A stretch of DNA of 60,004 bases from Paenibacillus chondroitinus NBRC 15376 (GCF_004000765.1 NZ_BILW01000040.1:1-60004); one strand, 5' to 3'; shown: positions 26,419-39,614, numbered from the stretch's first letter. Notes: generated by a model not told the origin, from the letters alone. Translations and numbers: made by a program.

Positions 26419-28494
26419 CTAGGCGCCTTTGCCTTTTGCAATAATTTCTTCTGCAATGGACTTAGGTACTTCTTCATAATGTGAAAGTTCCATGGAGTAA
26501 ACACCACGGCCTTGTGTTCTCGAACGAAGTGTTGTGGAGTAACCAAACATTTCGGAAAGAGGTACCTTAGCACGGATGATTTGCGCACCATGACGGTTAT
26601 CCATACCTTCAATACGTCCACGACGGGAGTTAAGGTCACCCATAACATCGCCCATGTACTCTTCTGGTACAGTAACTTCAACCTTCATGATTGGCTCAAG
26701 AAGAACCGGTTTACACTTGTCTTTAGCAGCTTTAAGCGCCATGGAACCCGCAATTTTAAACGCCATTTCATTGGAGTCAACATCGTGGTAAGAACCATCG
26801 ACAACTGTAGCTTTGATGTCTACTAGAGGGAATCCTGCAAGAACCCCGTTCTTCATAGACTCTTCGATACCCGCTTGGATCGGAGCGATGTATTCACGAG
26901 GAATCGAACCACCCACGATTTTGCTTTCGAAGACGAATCCAGCGCCTGCTTCTTGAGGCTCGAATTCAACCCAACAATGTCCGTATTGACCACGGCCACC
27001 GGATTGACGAACGAATTTACCCTCAACTTTAGCTGGTGCACGGAAAGTCTCACGGTAAGCAACTTGCGGTTTACCTACGTTTGTTTCTACTTTGAATTCA
27101 CGAAGCATACGGTCAACGAGGATCTCAAGGTGAAGCTCACCCATACCCGCGATGATCGTTTGGCCAGTTTCTTCATCCGTAGAAGCACGGAAAGTAGGAT
27201 CTTCTTCAGACAGTTTTTGCAACGCGATACCCATTTTGTCTTGATCCGCTTTCGTCTTCGGCTCAACAGCAAGCTGGATAACCGGTTCAGGGAAGTTCAT
27301 GGACTCAAGGATAACTGGGTTTTTCTCATCACAAAGCGTATCTCCTGTCGTTGTATCTTTCAGACCAACGGCAGCCGCGATATCACCGGAATATACGATG
27401 CTGATTTCTTGACGGCTGTTCGCATGCATTTGCAGGATACGACCAACGCGCTCACGTTTGCCTTTTGTCGCATTGATGACATAGGAACCGGAGTTAAGAA
27501 CACCAGAGTATACGCGGAAGAATGTAAGACGACCAACGAAAGGATCTGTCATGATTTTGAACGCAAGAGCTGAGAACGGTTGGTCATCAGCAGACTTACG
27601 AGTCACTTCAGTTCCATCGTCAAGTACACCTTTAATATCAGGTACATCAATTGGAGCAGGCAGGTAATCAATTACCGCATCCAACATCAATTGAACACCT
27701 TTGTTACGGTAGGAAGAACCTGCGATAACAGGGAAGATTTTAACCTCAACTACACCTTTACGAAGTGCAGCTTTGATTTCTGCCACTGTCAGTTCTTCGC
27801 CTTCTAGATACTTCATTGTAAGCTCTTCATCAAGCTCAGCAACTTTCTCTACAAGCTCCAAACGCAGTTCTGCTACTTTATCTTTGAACTCAGCAGGAAC
27901 TTCGACTTTCTCGATGTCCTTACCAAGATCATCTTTGTACATATATGCAACTTCTTCAACCAGGTCAATGATACCTTTGAAATCACTCTCAGCACCGATT
28001 GGCAATTGAATAGCTACAGCATTTGCACCAAGTTTCTCACGCATGGATTGAACAACTTGCAGGAAGTCTGCACCGATGATATCCATTTTGTTAACATAGG
28101 CAATACGTGGGACGTGGTATTTATCAGCTTGTCTCCAAACTGTTTCGGATTGAGGTTCAACGCCCTCTTTCGCACTAAATACACCTACTGCTCCGTCCAA
28201 AACGCGAAGGGAACGCTCTACCTCAACGGTAAAGTCAACGTGCCCCGGGGTATCGATAATATTGATGCGGTGACCAGCCCATTGCGCAGTTGTAGCAGCG
28301 GAAGTAATCGTGATTCCGCGCTCTTGCTCCTGCTCCATCCAGTCCATCGTAGCAGCACCTTCGTGCACCTCTCCGATTTTGTGAACTTTACCAGTGTAGT
28401 ACAAGATACGCTCTGTAGTTGTCGTTTTACCAGCATCGATATGAGCCATGATCCCGATATTACGCGTGTTTGCTAAGGAGAACTCTCTAGCCAT
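26419..28494 (-). CDS. fusA: Elongation factor G
   Basis: 691 residues, five-domain translocase. GTP motifs: AHIDAGKT (17-24), DTPGH (81-85) and NKMD (135-138). EF-G moves tRNA and mRNA after peptide bond formation and, with RRF, recycles ribosomes. It is canonical EF-G1 by its context in the str operon. GGAG lies before the ATG, and rpsG is 38 bp upstream. Confidence 0.99.
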   Translation of the reverse strand: MAREFSLANTRNIGIMAHIDAGKTTTTERILYYTGKVHKIGEVHEGAATMDWMEQEQERGITITSAATTAQWAGHRINIIDTPGHVDFTVEVERSLRVLDGAVGVFSAKEGVEPQSETVWRQADKYHVPRIAYVNKMDIIGADFLQVVQSMREKLGANAVAIQLPIGAESDFKGIIDLVEEVAYMYKDDLGKDIEKVEVPAEFKDKVAELRLELVEKVAELDEELTMKYLEGEELTVAEIKAALRKGVVEVKIFPVIAGSSYRNKGVQLMLDAVIDYLPAPIDVPDIKGVLDDGTEVTRKSADDQPFSALAFKIMTDPFVGRLTFFRVYSGVLNSGSYVINATKGKRERVGRILQMHANSRQEISIVYSGDIAAAVGLKDTTTGDTLCDEKNPVILESMNFPEPVIQLAVEPKTKADQDKMGIALQKLSEEDPTFRASTDEETGQTIIAGMGELHLEILVDRMLREFKVETNVGKPQVAYRETFRAPAKVEGKFVRQSGGRGQYGHCWVEFEPQEAGAGFVFESKIVGGSIPREYIAPIQAGIEESMKNGVLAGFPLVDIKATVVDGSYHDVDSNEMAFKIAGSMALKAAKDKCKPVLLEPIMKVEVTVPEEYMGDVMGDLNSRRGRIEGMDNRHGAQIIRAKVPLSEMFGYSTTLRSRTQGRGVYSMELSHYEEVPKSIAEEIIAKGKGA

Positions 28495-28532
28495 AGGTCG
28501 TTATTTCTCCTTTCAGTGTGTGAATCAAAATT

Positions 28533-29003
28533 CTACCAACGATAGTGAGCGAACGCTTTGTTAGCTTCAGCCATCTTGTGTGTATCTTCACGTTTTTTAA
28601 CGGAAGAACCTGTGCTATTGCTAGCATCGATAATTTCATAAGCCAATCTTTCTTCCATCGTCTTCTCACCGCGAAGACGGGAATAGTTGACCAACCAACG
28701 CAAACCAAGTGTCGTACGACGCTCAGGTTTAACTTCGATTGGAACTTGATAGTTCGCTCCACCTACACGGCGAGCTTTAACTTCAAGAACTGGCATGATG
28801 TTTTTGATAGCAGCTTCGAACACTTCCATCGGCTCTTTACCTGTACGATCTTTCACGAGGTTAAAAGCGTTGTATAGAATGGACTGTGCTACCCCTCTTT
28901 TTCCATCGATCATAATACGATTGATAAGACGAGTAACAAGTTTGCTATTATAAATCGGATCTGGCAATACGTCTCTGCGAGTAACTGGACCTTTACGAGG
29001 CAT
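28533..29003 (-). CDS. rpsG: 30S ribosomal protein S7
   Basis: 156 residues, starting MPRKGPVTRRDVLPDPIYNS. S7 starts assembly of the 30S head and lies near the E site. The C-terminus ends KAFAHYRW. In E. coli S7 represses this operon; I saw no matching site here. Confidence 0.98.
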   Translation of the reverse strand: MPRKGPVTRRDVLPDPIYNSKLVTRLINRIMIDGKRGVAQSILYNAFNLVKDRTGKEPMEVFEAAIKNIMPVLEVKARRVGGANYQVPIEVKPERRTTLGLRWLVNYSRLRGEKTMEERLAYEIIDASNSTGSSVKKREDTHKMAEANKAFAHYRW

Positions 29004-29047
29004 AGTTATCCCCCTTTCTTATAAGAATCATTCTTGATGATTTTTTC

Positions 29048-29467
29048 TTATTTTTTAACTTTTGGACGTTTAGTACCGTATTTGGAACGGGATTGCTTAC
29101 GGTTGTTAACACCGGAAGTATCCAACGCGCCACGCACGATGTGATAACGTACCCCTGGAAGGTCTTTAATTCTTCCTCCACGGATCAATACAACGCTGTG
29201 CTCTTGCAGGTTGTGACCGATACCTGGAATGTATGCTGTCACCTCTACACGGTTCGTTAAACGAACACGAGCATATTTACGAAGTGCGGAGTTAGGCTTC
29301 TTAGGAGTCATAGTACCTACACGAGTGCAGACACCACGTTTTTGAGGTGCACTCAAATCCGTTGCCTCTCTTTTCAAAGCGTTAAAACCTTTTTGCAAAG
29401 CTGGTGATTTAGACTTATCCACCTTCGCTTGACGACCTTTACGTACTAGTTGGTTAATTGTTGGCAT
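29048..29467 (-). CDS. rpsL: 30S ribosomal protein S12
   Basis: 139 residues. S12 lies at the decoding centre. The two Lys of TPKKPNSALRK (56-57) and the PGIGHNLQEH region are unchanged, so no streptomycin-resistance mutation is seen. The C-tail is basic. It is the second gene of the str operon, after rplGB. Confidence 0.98.
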   Translation of the reverse strand: MPTINQLVRKGRQAKVDKSKSPALQKGFNALKREATDLSAPQKRGVCTRVGTMTPKKPNSALRKYARVRLTNRVEVTAYIPGIGHNLQEHSVVLIRGGRIKDLPGVRYHIVRGALDTSGVNNRKQSRSKYGTKRPKVKK

Positions 29468-29627
29468 ATCGCCACCTCCTCCCTACATTCATAACATGAT
29501 AAACTTCTTCAAGCCCACAGATCCAGGCGAGTCATAAATGAGCAAAGAGAAAGTCTTTGCCAAGGTCAGCTGCAAAAGTTACGGAAACTTATGTACACCA
29601 TCCCACTAACAAAAACGTCTTAAGCGT
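29468..29627 (-). promoter_or_regulatory. Structured leader between rplGB and rpsL
   Basis: 160 nt without a gene. On the minus strand a short hairpin AAACG/CGTTT is followed by a T-run, GTTAGTGGGAT (shared with the rplK leader) comes next, and then GCAAAGA...TCTTTGC forms a second hairpin. The function is not known; it could attenuate transcription into rpsL. Confidence 0.35.
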
Positions 29628-29879
29628 TTATTCATTTACAACAGCTGCTACCGCAGCTCCAACTTCAATTCCACATGCTTTACCTAGCAGCTTCATAGAA
29701 TCCACATAGGTTATTGGCACACCCTTTTGGTTACAGAGAGCTACCAGCTTTATCGTCAATCGCGGATCTGCATCTTTAGAAACAAAAACTTCAACAGCCT
29801 TATCTTGCTCGACCGTCTTAGTGACTTTCTTCGTCCCTACACTTATATTCTTCGCCTGTTTGACTTTATCATAAGACAT
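29628..29879 (-). CDS. rplGB: Ribosomal protein L7Ae-family K-turn binding protein (RplGB/YbxF)
   Basis: 83 residues of the L7Ae/L30e fold, with the conserved ALCNQKGVPITYV and GKACGIEVGAAVAAV segments. B. subtilis YbxF binds RNA kink-turns and its gene has the same place between rpoC and rpsL. The cellular role is not settled. It is the first gene of the str operon here and has its own promoter. Confidence 0.95.
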   Translation of the reverse strand: MSYDKVKQAKNISVGTKKVTKTVEQDKAVEVFVSKDADPRLTIKLVALCNQKGVPITYVDSMKLLGKACGIEVGAAVAAVVNE

Positions 29880-29930
29880 AAGGCACCCCTCCTGAGAAAG
29901 GAAAGAATATCAACTTAGGCACACTACGAT

Positions 29931-29959
29931 ATATTAGCATTTTGGTGTTCCAGTGTCAA
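29931..29959 (-). promoter_or_regulatory. Sigma-A promoter of the str operon
   Basis: TTGACA (29954-29959), 17 nt, TAATAT (29931-29936) on the minus strand, 50 bp upstream of rplGB. A strong match, right after the rpoC terminator. Confidence 0.85.
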
Positions 29960-30009
29960 GGAAGAACTTCTTTCTTTCCGCATAATTTTCGCATAATCAT
30001 AGATTCGTA

Positions 30010-30048
30010 ATAAAAACCAAGAGGGACAGCACATATGGCCATCCCTCT
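30010..30048 (-). terminator. Terminator of rpoBC
   Basis: On the minus strand AGAGGGA pairs with TCCCTCT, with an inner GGCCATATGTGCT loop structure, then TGGTTTTTATT. It lies 14 bp after the rpoC stop. Confidence 0.85.
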
Positions 30049-30062
30049 CAGATGAATAGTCG

Positions 30063-33683
<3,621 letters not shown>

Positions 33684-33752
33684 GGAGCAACCCTCCTTTA
33701 AGAATTTAAACCCACTATGCAGTGAATCGATCTCGATCTATTGTGGCGTTCT

Positions 33753-36700
33753 TTATTCGTTGACTCCTAATTCAGAGCCCTCTAAATTTAGGTTTAATTT
33801 ATCGCTAGTGACTTCATCGTCATCATCGGCTTCTCGCATTTCGATCTCTTCTTCGTCGCCGGAAAGGATTTTGACATCCATACCCAAACTTTGAAGCTCT
33901 TTGATCAAAACTTTGAATGATTCCGGAACACCCGGTTCTGGAACATTCTCGCCTTTGACAATGGACTCGTATGTTTTCACACGGCCTACGACGTCATCGG
34001 ACTTCACAGTAAGAATTTCTTGCAGCGTATAGGCAGCGCCGTATGCTTCAAGCGCCCATACCTCCATCTCCCCGAAACGTTGTCCACCAAACTGTGCTTT
34101 ACCACCCAGCGGCTGCTGAGTAACAAGGGAGTAAGGTCCTGTGGAACGGGCATGGATTTTATCATCAACCATGTGTGCCAATTTGATCATGTACATGACG
34201 CCAACCGTAACTTCGCGTTCGAACGACTCCCCTGTACGACCATCGTACAGAATCGTTTTACCGCTACGTTGCATGCCAGCTTCTTCCATTGCATCAAATA
34301 CGTCATACTCACGCGCTCCGTCGAATACAGGCGTAGCTGCGTGGATACCAAGGTACTTGGAGGCCATACCCAAGTGAACTTCAAGCACTTGACCGATGTT
34401 CATCCGGGAAGGAACCCCTAGTGGATTCAGTACAACTTCAACCGGCGTACCATCCGGAAGGAAAGGCATATCTTCTTCAGGGAGAATCCGCGCTACTACC
34501 CCTTTGTTACCATGACGTCCCGCCATTTTGTCGCCTTCGGAAATTTTCCGTTTTTGCGCAATGTAGACACGTACGAGTTGGTTCACGCCTGGAGGCAGCT
34601 CATCGCCGTTCTCACGAGTAAATACTTTCACATCAACAACGATACCATCTGTACCATGCGGTACACGAAGGGATGTATCACGAACTTCACGAGCTTTCTC
34701 TCCGAAGATCGCATGCAGCAATCTTTCTTCCGCAGTAAGTTCAGTCACACCCTTAGGTGTTACTTTACCAACCAGGATGTCGCCTGCGCCGATCTCGGCA
34801 CCGACACGGATAATGCCGCGCTCGTCAAGATTCTTCAGTGCATCTTCCCCTACGTTCGGGATATCGCGAGTAATCTCTTCAGGTCCAAGCTTCGTGTCAC
34901 GAGCTTCAGACTCATATTCCTCAATGTGAATGGATGTGTAAACATCCTCTTTCACAAGCTTTTGGCTTAACAAGATCGCATCCTCGTAGTTGTAACCTTC
35001 CCAAGTCATGAAGGCAACGACAACGTTACGGCCAAGAGCCAATTCGCCTTGCTCAGTCGATGGTCCATCAGCAAGAATATCTCCAGCTTTAATCAATTGA
35101 CCCTTCTTCACGATCGGGCGTTGATTAATGCACGTACCTTGGTTGGAACGCATGAATTTGTGAAGCTTATATTTGACGACGTTACCGCTGACCAATTTGC
35201 CGTCTACCATTTCCTGGCGGCGCAGCCAAATTTCATTTGCAGCAGCTTTCTCAATAATTCCATCAAATTTGGAGACAATACATACTCCCGAGTCCTTAGC
35301 GACTTTGTGCTCCATCCCTGTACCTACAAGAGGTGCTTTTGGAATCAAAAGCGGTACCGCTTGACGCTGCATGTTGGAACCCATCAACGCACGGTTGGAG
35401 TCATCGTTTTCAAGGAACGGAATTAACGCAGTCGCAACGGATACAACTTGCTTCGGAGAAACGTCCATATAGTCGACACGTTCAACCGGCAGCGTTAAGT
35501 TATCATCCTTGTAACGTACGATAATCGCGGAATCAACAAATTTGTTCTCTTCCGTCAACTGCGCGTTCGCTTGCGCGATAACGTAGTTATCCTCTTCATC
35601 CGCAGTCAGGTAAGCGATTTGATCAGTCACCGTTCCCGTCTTCGGATCTACCCAACGGTACGGAGCTTCAATGAAGCCATACTCATTAATACGGGCAAAT
35701 GTAGACAGGGAGTTGATCAAACCAATGTTCGGTCCCTCTGGAGTCTCAATTGGACACATACGGCCATAGTGAGAGTGATGCACGTCACGAACTTCCATCC
35801 CTGCGCGCTCTCTCGTCAAACCGCCCGGTCCGAGTGCAGATAGTCGTCTTTTGTGCGTCAGCTCAGCAAGAGGGTTCGTTTGGTCCATAAATTGAGAAAG
35901 TTGAGAACTACCGAAGAACTCTTTGATAGACGCAATAACTGGTCGAATGTTGATCAATGCTTGCGGCGTAATAACATTCGCGTCTTGAATGGACATACGT
36001 TCACGAACAACACGTTCCATACGGGATAAACCGATACGGAATTGGTTCTGCAGCAATTCACCAACGGATCGAAGTCTACGGTTACCTAAGTGGTCAATAT
36101 CATCCGTATTCCCGATGCCATGCAGCAAGTTGATGAAATAGTTAATGGATGAAATGATATCGGCAGGCGTGATGTTTTTAACTTGTTTGTCGATAACCCC
36201 GTTAGAGATTACTTTAACAACCTTGCCTTCTTCTGTTGGTGAGTAAACATTAATGCACTGAACAGGGATTGTATCCGCGCCAGTTACACCTTTTGGAATG
36301 GAAAACTCTTTGTAGCCTGCTCCTTTTTCGATAAAAGGAAGGATTTCGTCTAATACACGACGATCCAGCAACTGTCCTGCTTCAGCGATGATTTCTCCCG
36401 TTTCGGAATCTACCAAAGTTTCAGCCAGACGTTGATTGAACAATCTATTTTTGATGTGTAATTTCTTGTTGATTTTGTAACGACCTACGTTAGCCAAATC
36501 ATAACGCTTCGGATCAAAGAAACGAGCAACGATCAAGCTTCTTGCATTATCAAGCGTAGGCGGCTCACCCGGACGAAGACGCTCATAGATTTCGATTAAC
36601 GCTTTTTCCGTAGAATCCGTGTTATCTTTATCGAGCGTATTACGGATATATTCATTGTCACCAAGCAAATCCAAAATCTCTGCATCTGTGCCAAATCCTA

Positions 36701-37292
36701 AAGAACGAAGCAATACCGTAACTGGAATTTTGCGCGTGCGGTCGATACGAACATAGATAATGTCCTTCGCATCCGTCTCAAGCTCCAACCAAGCCCCACG
36801 GTTCGGAATAACCGTTGCCGTGTAAGTTTTTTTGCCGTTTTTATCCACTTTCGTGCTATAATAAACACTGGGGGAACGAACGAGCTGGGAGACGATTACA
36901 CGCTCCGCACCGTTAATAATGAACGTTCCCGTATCGGTCATAATAGGGAAATCCCCCATGAACACTTCCTGTTCCTTGACCTCGCCGGTTTCCTTATTAA
37001 TCAAACGGACTTTGACTCTTAACGGCGCCGCATAGGTTACGTCGCGTTCTTTGGATTCATCAACCGAATACTTAGGATCGCCTAAGCTATAGTCAATAAA
37101 CTCCAGTACTAGGTTACCTGTGAAATCTTGAATCGGAGAGATATCCTGAAACATCTCACGTAATCCCTCTTCCAAAAACCACTCATACGATTTTTGCTGG
37201 ATTTCAATCAGGTTTGGAATGCCCAGCACCTCATTAATTCGTGCATAAGTCCTGCGTTTACGTCGTCCAAATTGAACAAGATGTCCCGCCAA
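33753..37292 (-). CDS. rpoB: DNA-directed RNA polymerase beta subunit
   Basis: 1179 residues. The rifampicin cluster GSSQLSQFMDQTNPLAELTH followed by KRRLSALGPGG is wild type at the usual resistance positions. The C-terminal region (KMAGRHGNKG; EMEVWALEAYGAAYTLQEI) is intact and the acidic tail (MREADDDDEVTSDKL) is typical of Bacillota. It starts at a TTG with GGGGTGA 7 nt upstream, also the start used in B. subtilis. It is preceded by a leader of about 290 nt. Confidence 0.99.
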   Translation of the reverse strand: MAGHLVQFGRRKRRTYARINEVLGIPNLIEIQQKSYEWFLEEGLREMFQDISPIQDFTGNLVLEFIDYSLGDPKYSVDESKERDVTYAAPLRVKVRLINKETGEVKEQEVFMGDFPIMTDTGTFIINGAERVIVSQLVRSPSVYYSTKVDKNGKKTYTATVIPNRGAWLELETDAKDIIYVRIDRTRKIPVTVLLRSLGFGTDAEILDLLGDNEYIRNTLDKDNTDSTEKALIEIYERLRPGEPPTLDNARSLIVARFFDPKRYDLANVGRYKINKKLHIKNRLFNQRLAETLVDSETGEIIAEAGQLLDRRVLDEILPFIEKGAGYKEFSIPKGVTGADTIPVQCINVYSPTEEGKVVKVISNGVIDKQVKNITPADIISSINYFINLLHGIGNTDDIDHLGNRRLRSVGELLQNQFRIGLSRMERVVRERMSIQDANVITPQALINIRPVIASIKEFFGSSQLSQFMDQTNPLAELTHKRRLSALGPGGLTRERAGMEVRDVHHSHYGRMCPIETPEGPNIGLINSLSTFARINEYGFIEAPYRWVDPKTGTVTDQIAYLTADEEDNYVIAQANAQLTEENKFVDSAIIVRYKDDNLTLPVERVDYMDVSPKQVVSVATALIPFLENDDSNRALMGSNMQRQAVPLLIPKAPLVGTGMEHKVAKDSGVCIVSKFDGIIEKAAANEIWLRRQEMVDGKLVSGNVVKYKLHKFMRSNQGTCINQRPIVKKGQLIKAGDILADGPSTEQGELALGRNVVVAFMTWEGYNYEDAILLSQKLVKEDVYTSIHIEEYESEARDTKLGPEEITRDIPNVGEDALKNLDERGIIRVGAEIGAGDILVGKVTPKGVTELTAEERLLHAIFGEKAREVRDTSLRVPHGTDGIVVDVKVFTRENGDELPPGVNQLVRVYIAQKRKISEGDKMAGRHGNKGVVARILPEEDMPFLPDGTPVEVVLNPLGVPSRMNIGQVLEVHLGMASKYLGIHAATPVFDGAREYDVFDAMEEAGMQRSGKTILYDGRTGESFEREVTVGVMYMIKLAHMVDDKIHARSTGPYSLVTQQPLGGKAQFGGQRFGEMEVWALEAYGAAYTLQEILTVKSDDVVGRVKTYESIVKGENVPEPGVPESFKVLIKELQSLGMDVKILSGDEEEIEMREADDDDEVTSDKLNLNLEGSELGVNE

Positions 37293-37590
37293 CTTTCATT
37301 CACCCCTCAACTCTACTCAATAAATAAAAAGAAGAAGAAAAACTTCGACCGACGTACACTCAGGACGCCTCCGTTATTGGAGCCCGTCCGAATTAAGCGA
37401 CTGTATGGATGAAGATTTTTCCCTGTAATCAATAAGACTTTCCAAATATTTCTTTCCATCCTGTTAGAATTTCCTAAAATTCAAACATTATACGTTACAA
37501 GTTCAAATTTTATTCATCCTGGAGGAAAAAAAGACTTGACATTTTTGTTAACTAAAGACATGTGTCCCATCTTAATACTGACATTTTTTA
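37293..37590 (-). promoter_or_regulatory. Long rpoB leader RNA
   Basis: No gene is present between ybxB and rpoB (379 bp). The transcript from the promoter at 37591-37619 has a leader of about 290 nt with an AT-rich first part and a G+C-rich hairpin near 37352-37378 (GGAC...CTCC/GGAG...GTCC). No T-tract terminator is seen after it, so it would act on translation or stability if at all. A secondary -10-like TATAAT lies within it. Confidence 0.45.
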
Positions 37591-37619
37591 ATAATACCAC
37601 ATATGAAATATCAAGTCAA
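37591..37619 (-). promoter_or_regulatory. Sigma-A promoter of rpoBC
   Basis: TTGACT (37614-37619), 17 nt, TATTAT (37591-37596) on the minus strand, between ybxB and rpoB. Confidence 0.75.
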
Positions 37620-37671
37620 ACTAATTTCCACGATTGTCAGATAAGACTTCCGTTTACAAAATACTGGAGCC

Positions 37672-38268
37672 TTACTTTGTGGCTTTGAGAATTTTGTACC
37701 CTTTGTCCTTGGATACTTCAATAACTTCGCTGTAGATCGACTCAAGTTTCTTCATCGCTGAAGGCGCGCCTTGTTTTTTCTGAATGACAACCCATATTGA
37801 TCCACCGTCAACCAAACAATCATAGGCATCTGTAAAAATGCGATGCACAACTTCCTTGCCGGCACGAATCGGAGGATTGGTGAGCACGGCGTCAAAACGC
37901 TGTTCTTTCACCTGCTCCAGAAGATCGCTCTGTAGAATCGACACATTAGTAATTCCATTGCGCCGCGCATTTTCAGTACTTAGCTCAATAGCCCGCTCAT
38001 TAATGTCGACCATTGTCACATGCCCCTTCGGACACATTACCGCTGCTGATAAACCAATCGGACCATAACCGCAACCAACATCTAGCACCTTGGCATTCTC
38101 TTTCAACTGCATCGTTTCAATCAAGTGCTTGCTTCCATAATCCACACCTTTTTTCGAAAAGACGCCAGCATCCGTCAGGAATGTGTACTTTCTGCCACGC
38201 AGTTCCTCTTGCGCCACATTGACATCATGCTTAACTGTAGGACGCTGCGTATAATAATGCTCTGACAC
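37672..38268 (-). CDS. ybxB: Class I SAM-dependent methyltransferase, RsmC-like (YbxB)
   Basis: 198 residues. The SAM-binding motif is VLDVGCGYGPIG (about 60-71) and the NPP-type catalytic motif reads LTNPPIRAGKE, typical of N2-guanine rRNA methyltransferases of the RsmC/RlmG group. B. subtilis ybxB lies at the same place before rpoB. The target is probably 16S rRNA but is not proven. It has a GTG start after GGAGGG. Confidence 0.9.
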   Translation of the reverse strand: MSEHYYTQRPTVKHDVNVAQEELRGRKYTFLTDAGVFSKKGVDYGSKHLIETMQLKENAKVLDVGCGYGPIGLSAAVMCPKGHVTMVDINERAIELSTENARRNGITNVSILQSDLLEQVKEQRFDAVLTNPPIRAGKEVVHRIFTDAYDCLVDGGSIWVVIQKKQGAPSAMKKLESIYSEVIEVSKDKGYKILKATK

Positions 38269-38354
38269 GTTAAGATTCCCTCCTCTTTTTTACCAATAGG
38301 AAAATCAAATAACTGCGAGCGTTCCTAAGGCTTTCCTAAGGGTAAAAGCTTAGG

Positions 38355-38390
38355 TAAAAAAACCTCTTGAAGGCAAGCTTCAAGAGGTTT
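38355..38390 (-). terminator. Terminator after rplL
   Basis: On the minus strand AAACCTCTTGAA pairs perfectly with TTCAAGAGGTTT around GCTTGCC and runs into T7. It separates the rplJL genes from ybxB-rpoBC, although partial readthrough is common at this place. Confidence 0.88.
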
Positions 38391-38402
38391 CCTGAAAAGA
38401 AA

Positions 38403-38768
38403 TTACTTAACTTCTACAGATGCGCCAGCTTCTGTAAGCTTAGCTTTAACAGCTTCTGCTTCTTCGGAGCTAACTTTTTCTTTTACTGGTTTTGGAGCGC
38501 CGTCAACTAGGTCTTTCGCTTCTTTCAGGCCAAGACCTGTGATTTCGCGAACTACTTTAATTACGTTGATTTTGGAAGCACCAGCGCTAGTCAAGATAAC
38601 GTCAAACTCAGTTTGAGCTTCTTCAACTGCTACTGCTGCGCCACCGCCAGCTGCTACTGGAGCTGCTGCTGTTACGCCAAACTCTTCTTCAATTGCTTTA
38701 ACCAGGTCGTTCAATTCCAAGATTGTCATGCCTTTGATTGCTTCTAGGATCGTTGCATTTGTGCTCAT
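38403..38768 (-). CDS. rplL: 50S ribosomal protein L7/L12
   Basis: 121 residues: an N-terminal dimerisation domain, an Ala/Gly hinge (AAPVAAGGGAAVAVEE, about 35-50) and a C-terminal domain that recruits elongation factors (GLGLKEAKDLVDGAPKPVKE). It is the flexible stalk of the 50S subunit, bound by L10. Cotranscribed with rplJ. Confidence 0.98.
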   Translation of the reverse strand: MSTNATILEAIKGMTILELNDLVKAIEEEFGVTAAAPVAAGGGAAVAVEEAQTEFDVILTSAGASKINVIKVVREITGLGLKEAKDLVDGAPKPVKEKVSSEEAEAVKAKLTEAGASVEVK

Positions 38769-38830
38769 GGTTAAACCTCCATTATCATTAATAAATTAGT
38801 TTGTTGTTATAAAACACTTCGTACACTGAA

Positions 38831-39340
38831 TTAAGCTTGACCTTCAGCTTCTTTTTTCTCAGCAACTGCTTTAACAGCAAGTGCAAAGTTACGAACAGGA
38901 GCTTGAAGAACGCTAAGCAACATGGAGAGAAGACCATCTCTGGATGGAAGTTCAGCAAGTGCTTTAATTTGATCGTATCCAACTACGCGGCCTTCGACCA
39001 CGCCACCTTTTACGCTCAATTGATCATTCTTTTTCGCAAATTCAGTCAAGATTTTCGCTGGAGCAACCAGATCGTCTTTGCTGAAAGCAATGGCAGTAGG
39101 ACCCGTTAGGTACTCATCCAATTCACTTAGTTCAGCATTTGCCGATGCGCGTCTAGCCAACGAGTTCTTGAGAACTACGAATTCAATACCAGCTTCGCGC
39201 AGGGTTTTACGCAGCTGAGTTACTTGAGCTACGTTCAAACCGCGGTAGTCAGCGATGATTGTAGAAGCACTAGCTTTGAACTTTTCAGTTACTTCAGCTA
39301 CCGCTTGTTGTTTCTCTGCAAGAATTTTCGCGTTTGCCAT
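38831..39340 (-). CDS. rplJ: 50S ribosomal protein L10
   Basis: 169 residues, starting MANAKILAEKQQAVAEV. L10 forms the base of the stalk and binds L7/L12 dimers with its C-terminal helix; it also binds its own leader RNA. The start at 39340 has GTGAGG upstream; a GTG four codons earlier is within that site. The L10 leader with an attenuator is just upstream. Confidence 0.97.
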   Translation of the reverse strand: MANAKILAEKQQAVAEVTEKFKASASTIIADYRGLNVAQVTQLRKTLREAGIEFVVLKNSLARRASANAELSELDEYLTGPTAIAFSKDDLVAPAKILTEFAKKNDQLSVKGGVVEGRVVGYDQIKALAELPSRDGLLSMLLSVLQAPVRNFALAVKAVAEKKEAEGQA

Positions 39341-39419
39341 AGTACACCTCACTTCTTATGCATTTATGATTCAATATCACAAACTGTAGGAGCATCAGCA
39401 TTCCTTATAACAATAAGAA

Positions 39420-39446
39420 ATGCCTTCGTAGACGCTACGAAGGCAT
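39420..39446 (-). terminator. Attenuator hairpin of the L10 leader
   Basis: A perfect 12-bp stem ATGCCTTCGTAG/CTACGAAGGCAT with a 3-nt loop, followed on the minus strand by TTCTTATTGTT. It ends about 80 nt before rplJ, where the L10 leader terminator is found in other Bacillota. Confidence 0.85.
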
Positions 39447-39449
39447 GAT

Positions 39450-39550
39450 GTGTTCACTTTTTCCCTGATGTACAAAGAAATCGCTATATATATCATAACA
39501 CCTCGGTAGGAAATTAAGCACGAGGCACCTACTGTCTACGGTTTGCATAT
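39450..39550 (-). promoter_or_regulatory. L10 leader (rplJL autoregulatory RNA)
   Basis: On the minus strand GTAGACAGTAGGTGCC is followed by CTTAATTTCC and CTACCGAGG. AGTAGG pairs with CCTAC and GCCTCG with CGAGGT, which is the conserved shape of the Bacillota L10 leader as I know it. Excess L10-L7/L12 complex is expected to stabilise this fold and let the downstream terminator form. Extent is approximate. Confidence 0.8.
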
Positions 39551-39614
39551 TCGTTTTTATGACCTTTGATAGAGTATCACGTCCAGTGGGCCGAAGTCAA
39601 CTGGAAGCTATTAC

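Noticed and set aside
26349..26681. A 110-codon frame reading from within fusA into the tuf gap
   Set aside because: It overlaps fusA in another frame and has no ribosome binding site.
33753..37292. Possible rifampicin- or streptomycin-resistance changes in rpoB and rpsL
   Set aside because: The rifampicin cluster and the S12 lysines read as wild type.
37500..37570. A plus-strand promoter (TTGACA near 37537) in the ybxB-rpoB gap
   Set aside because: No -10 box follows at a suitable spacing and there is no gene on that strand.
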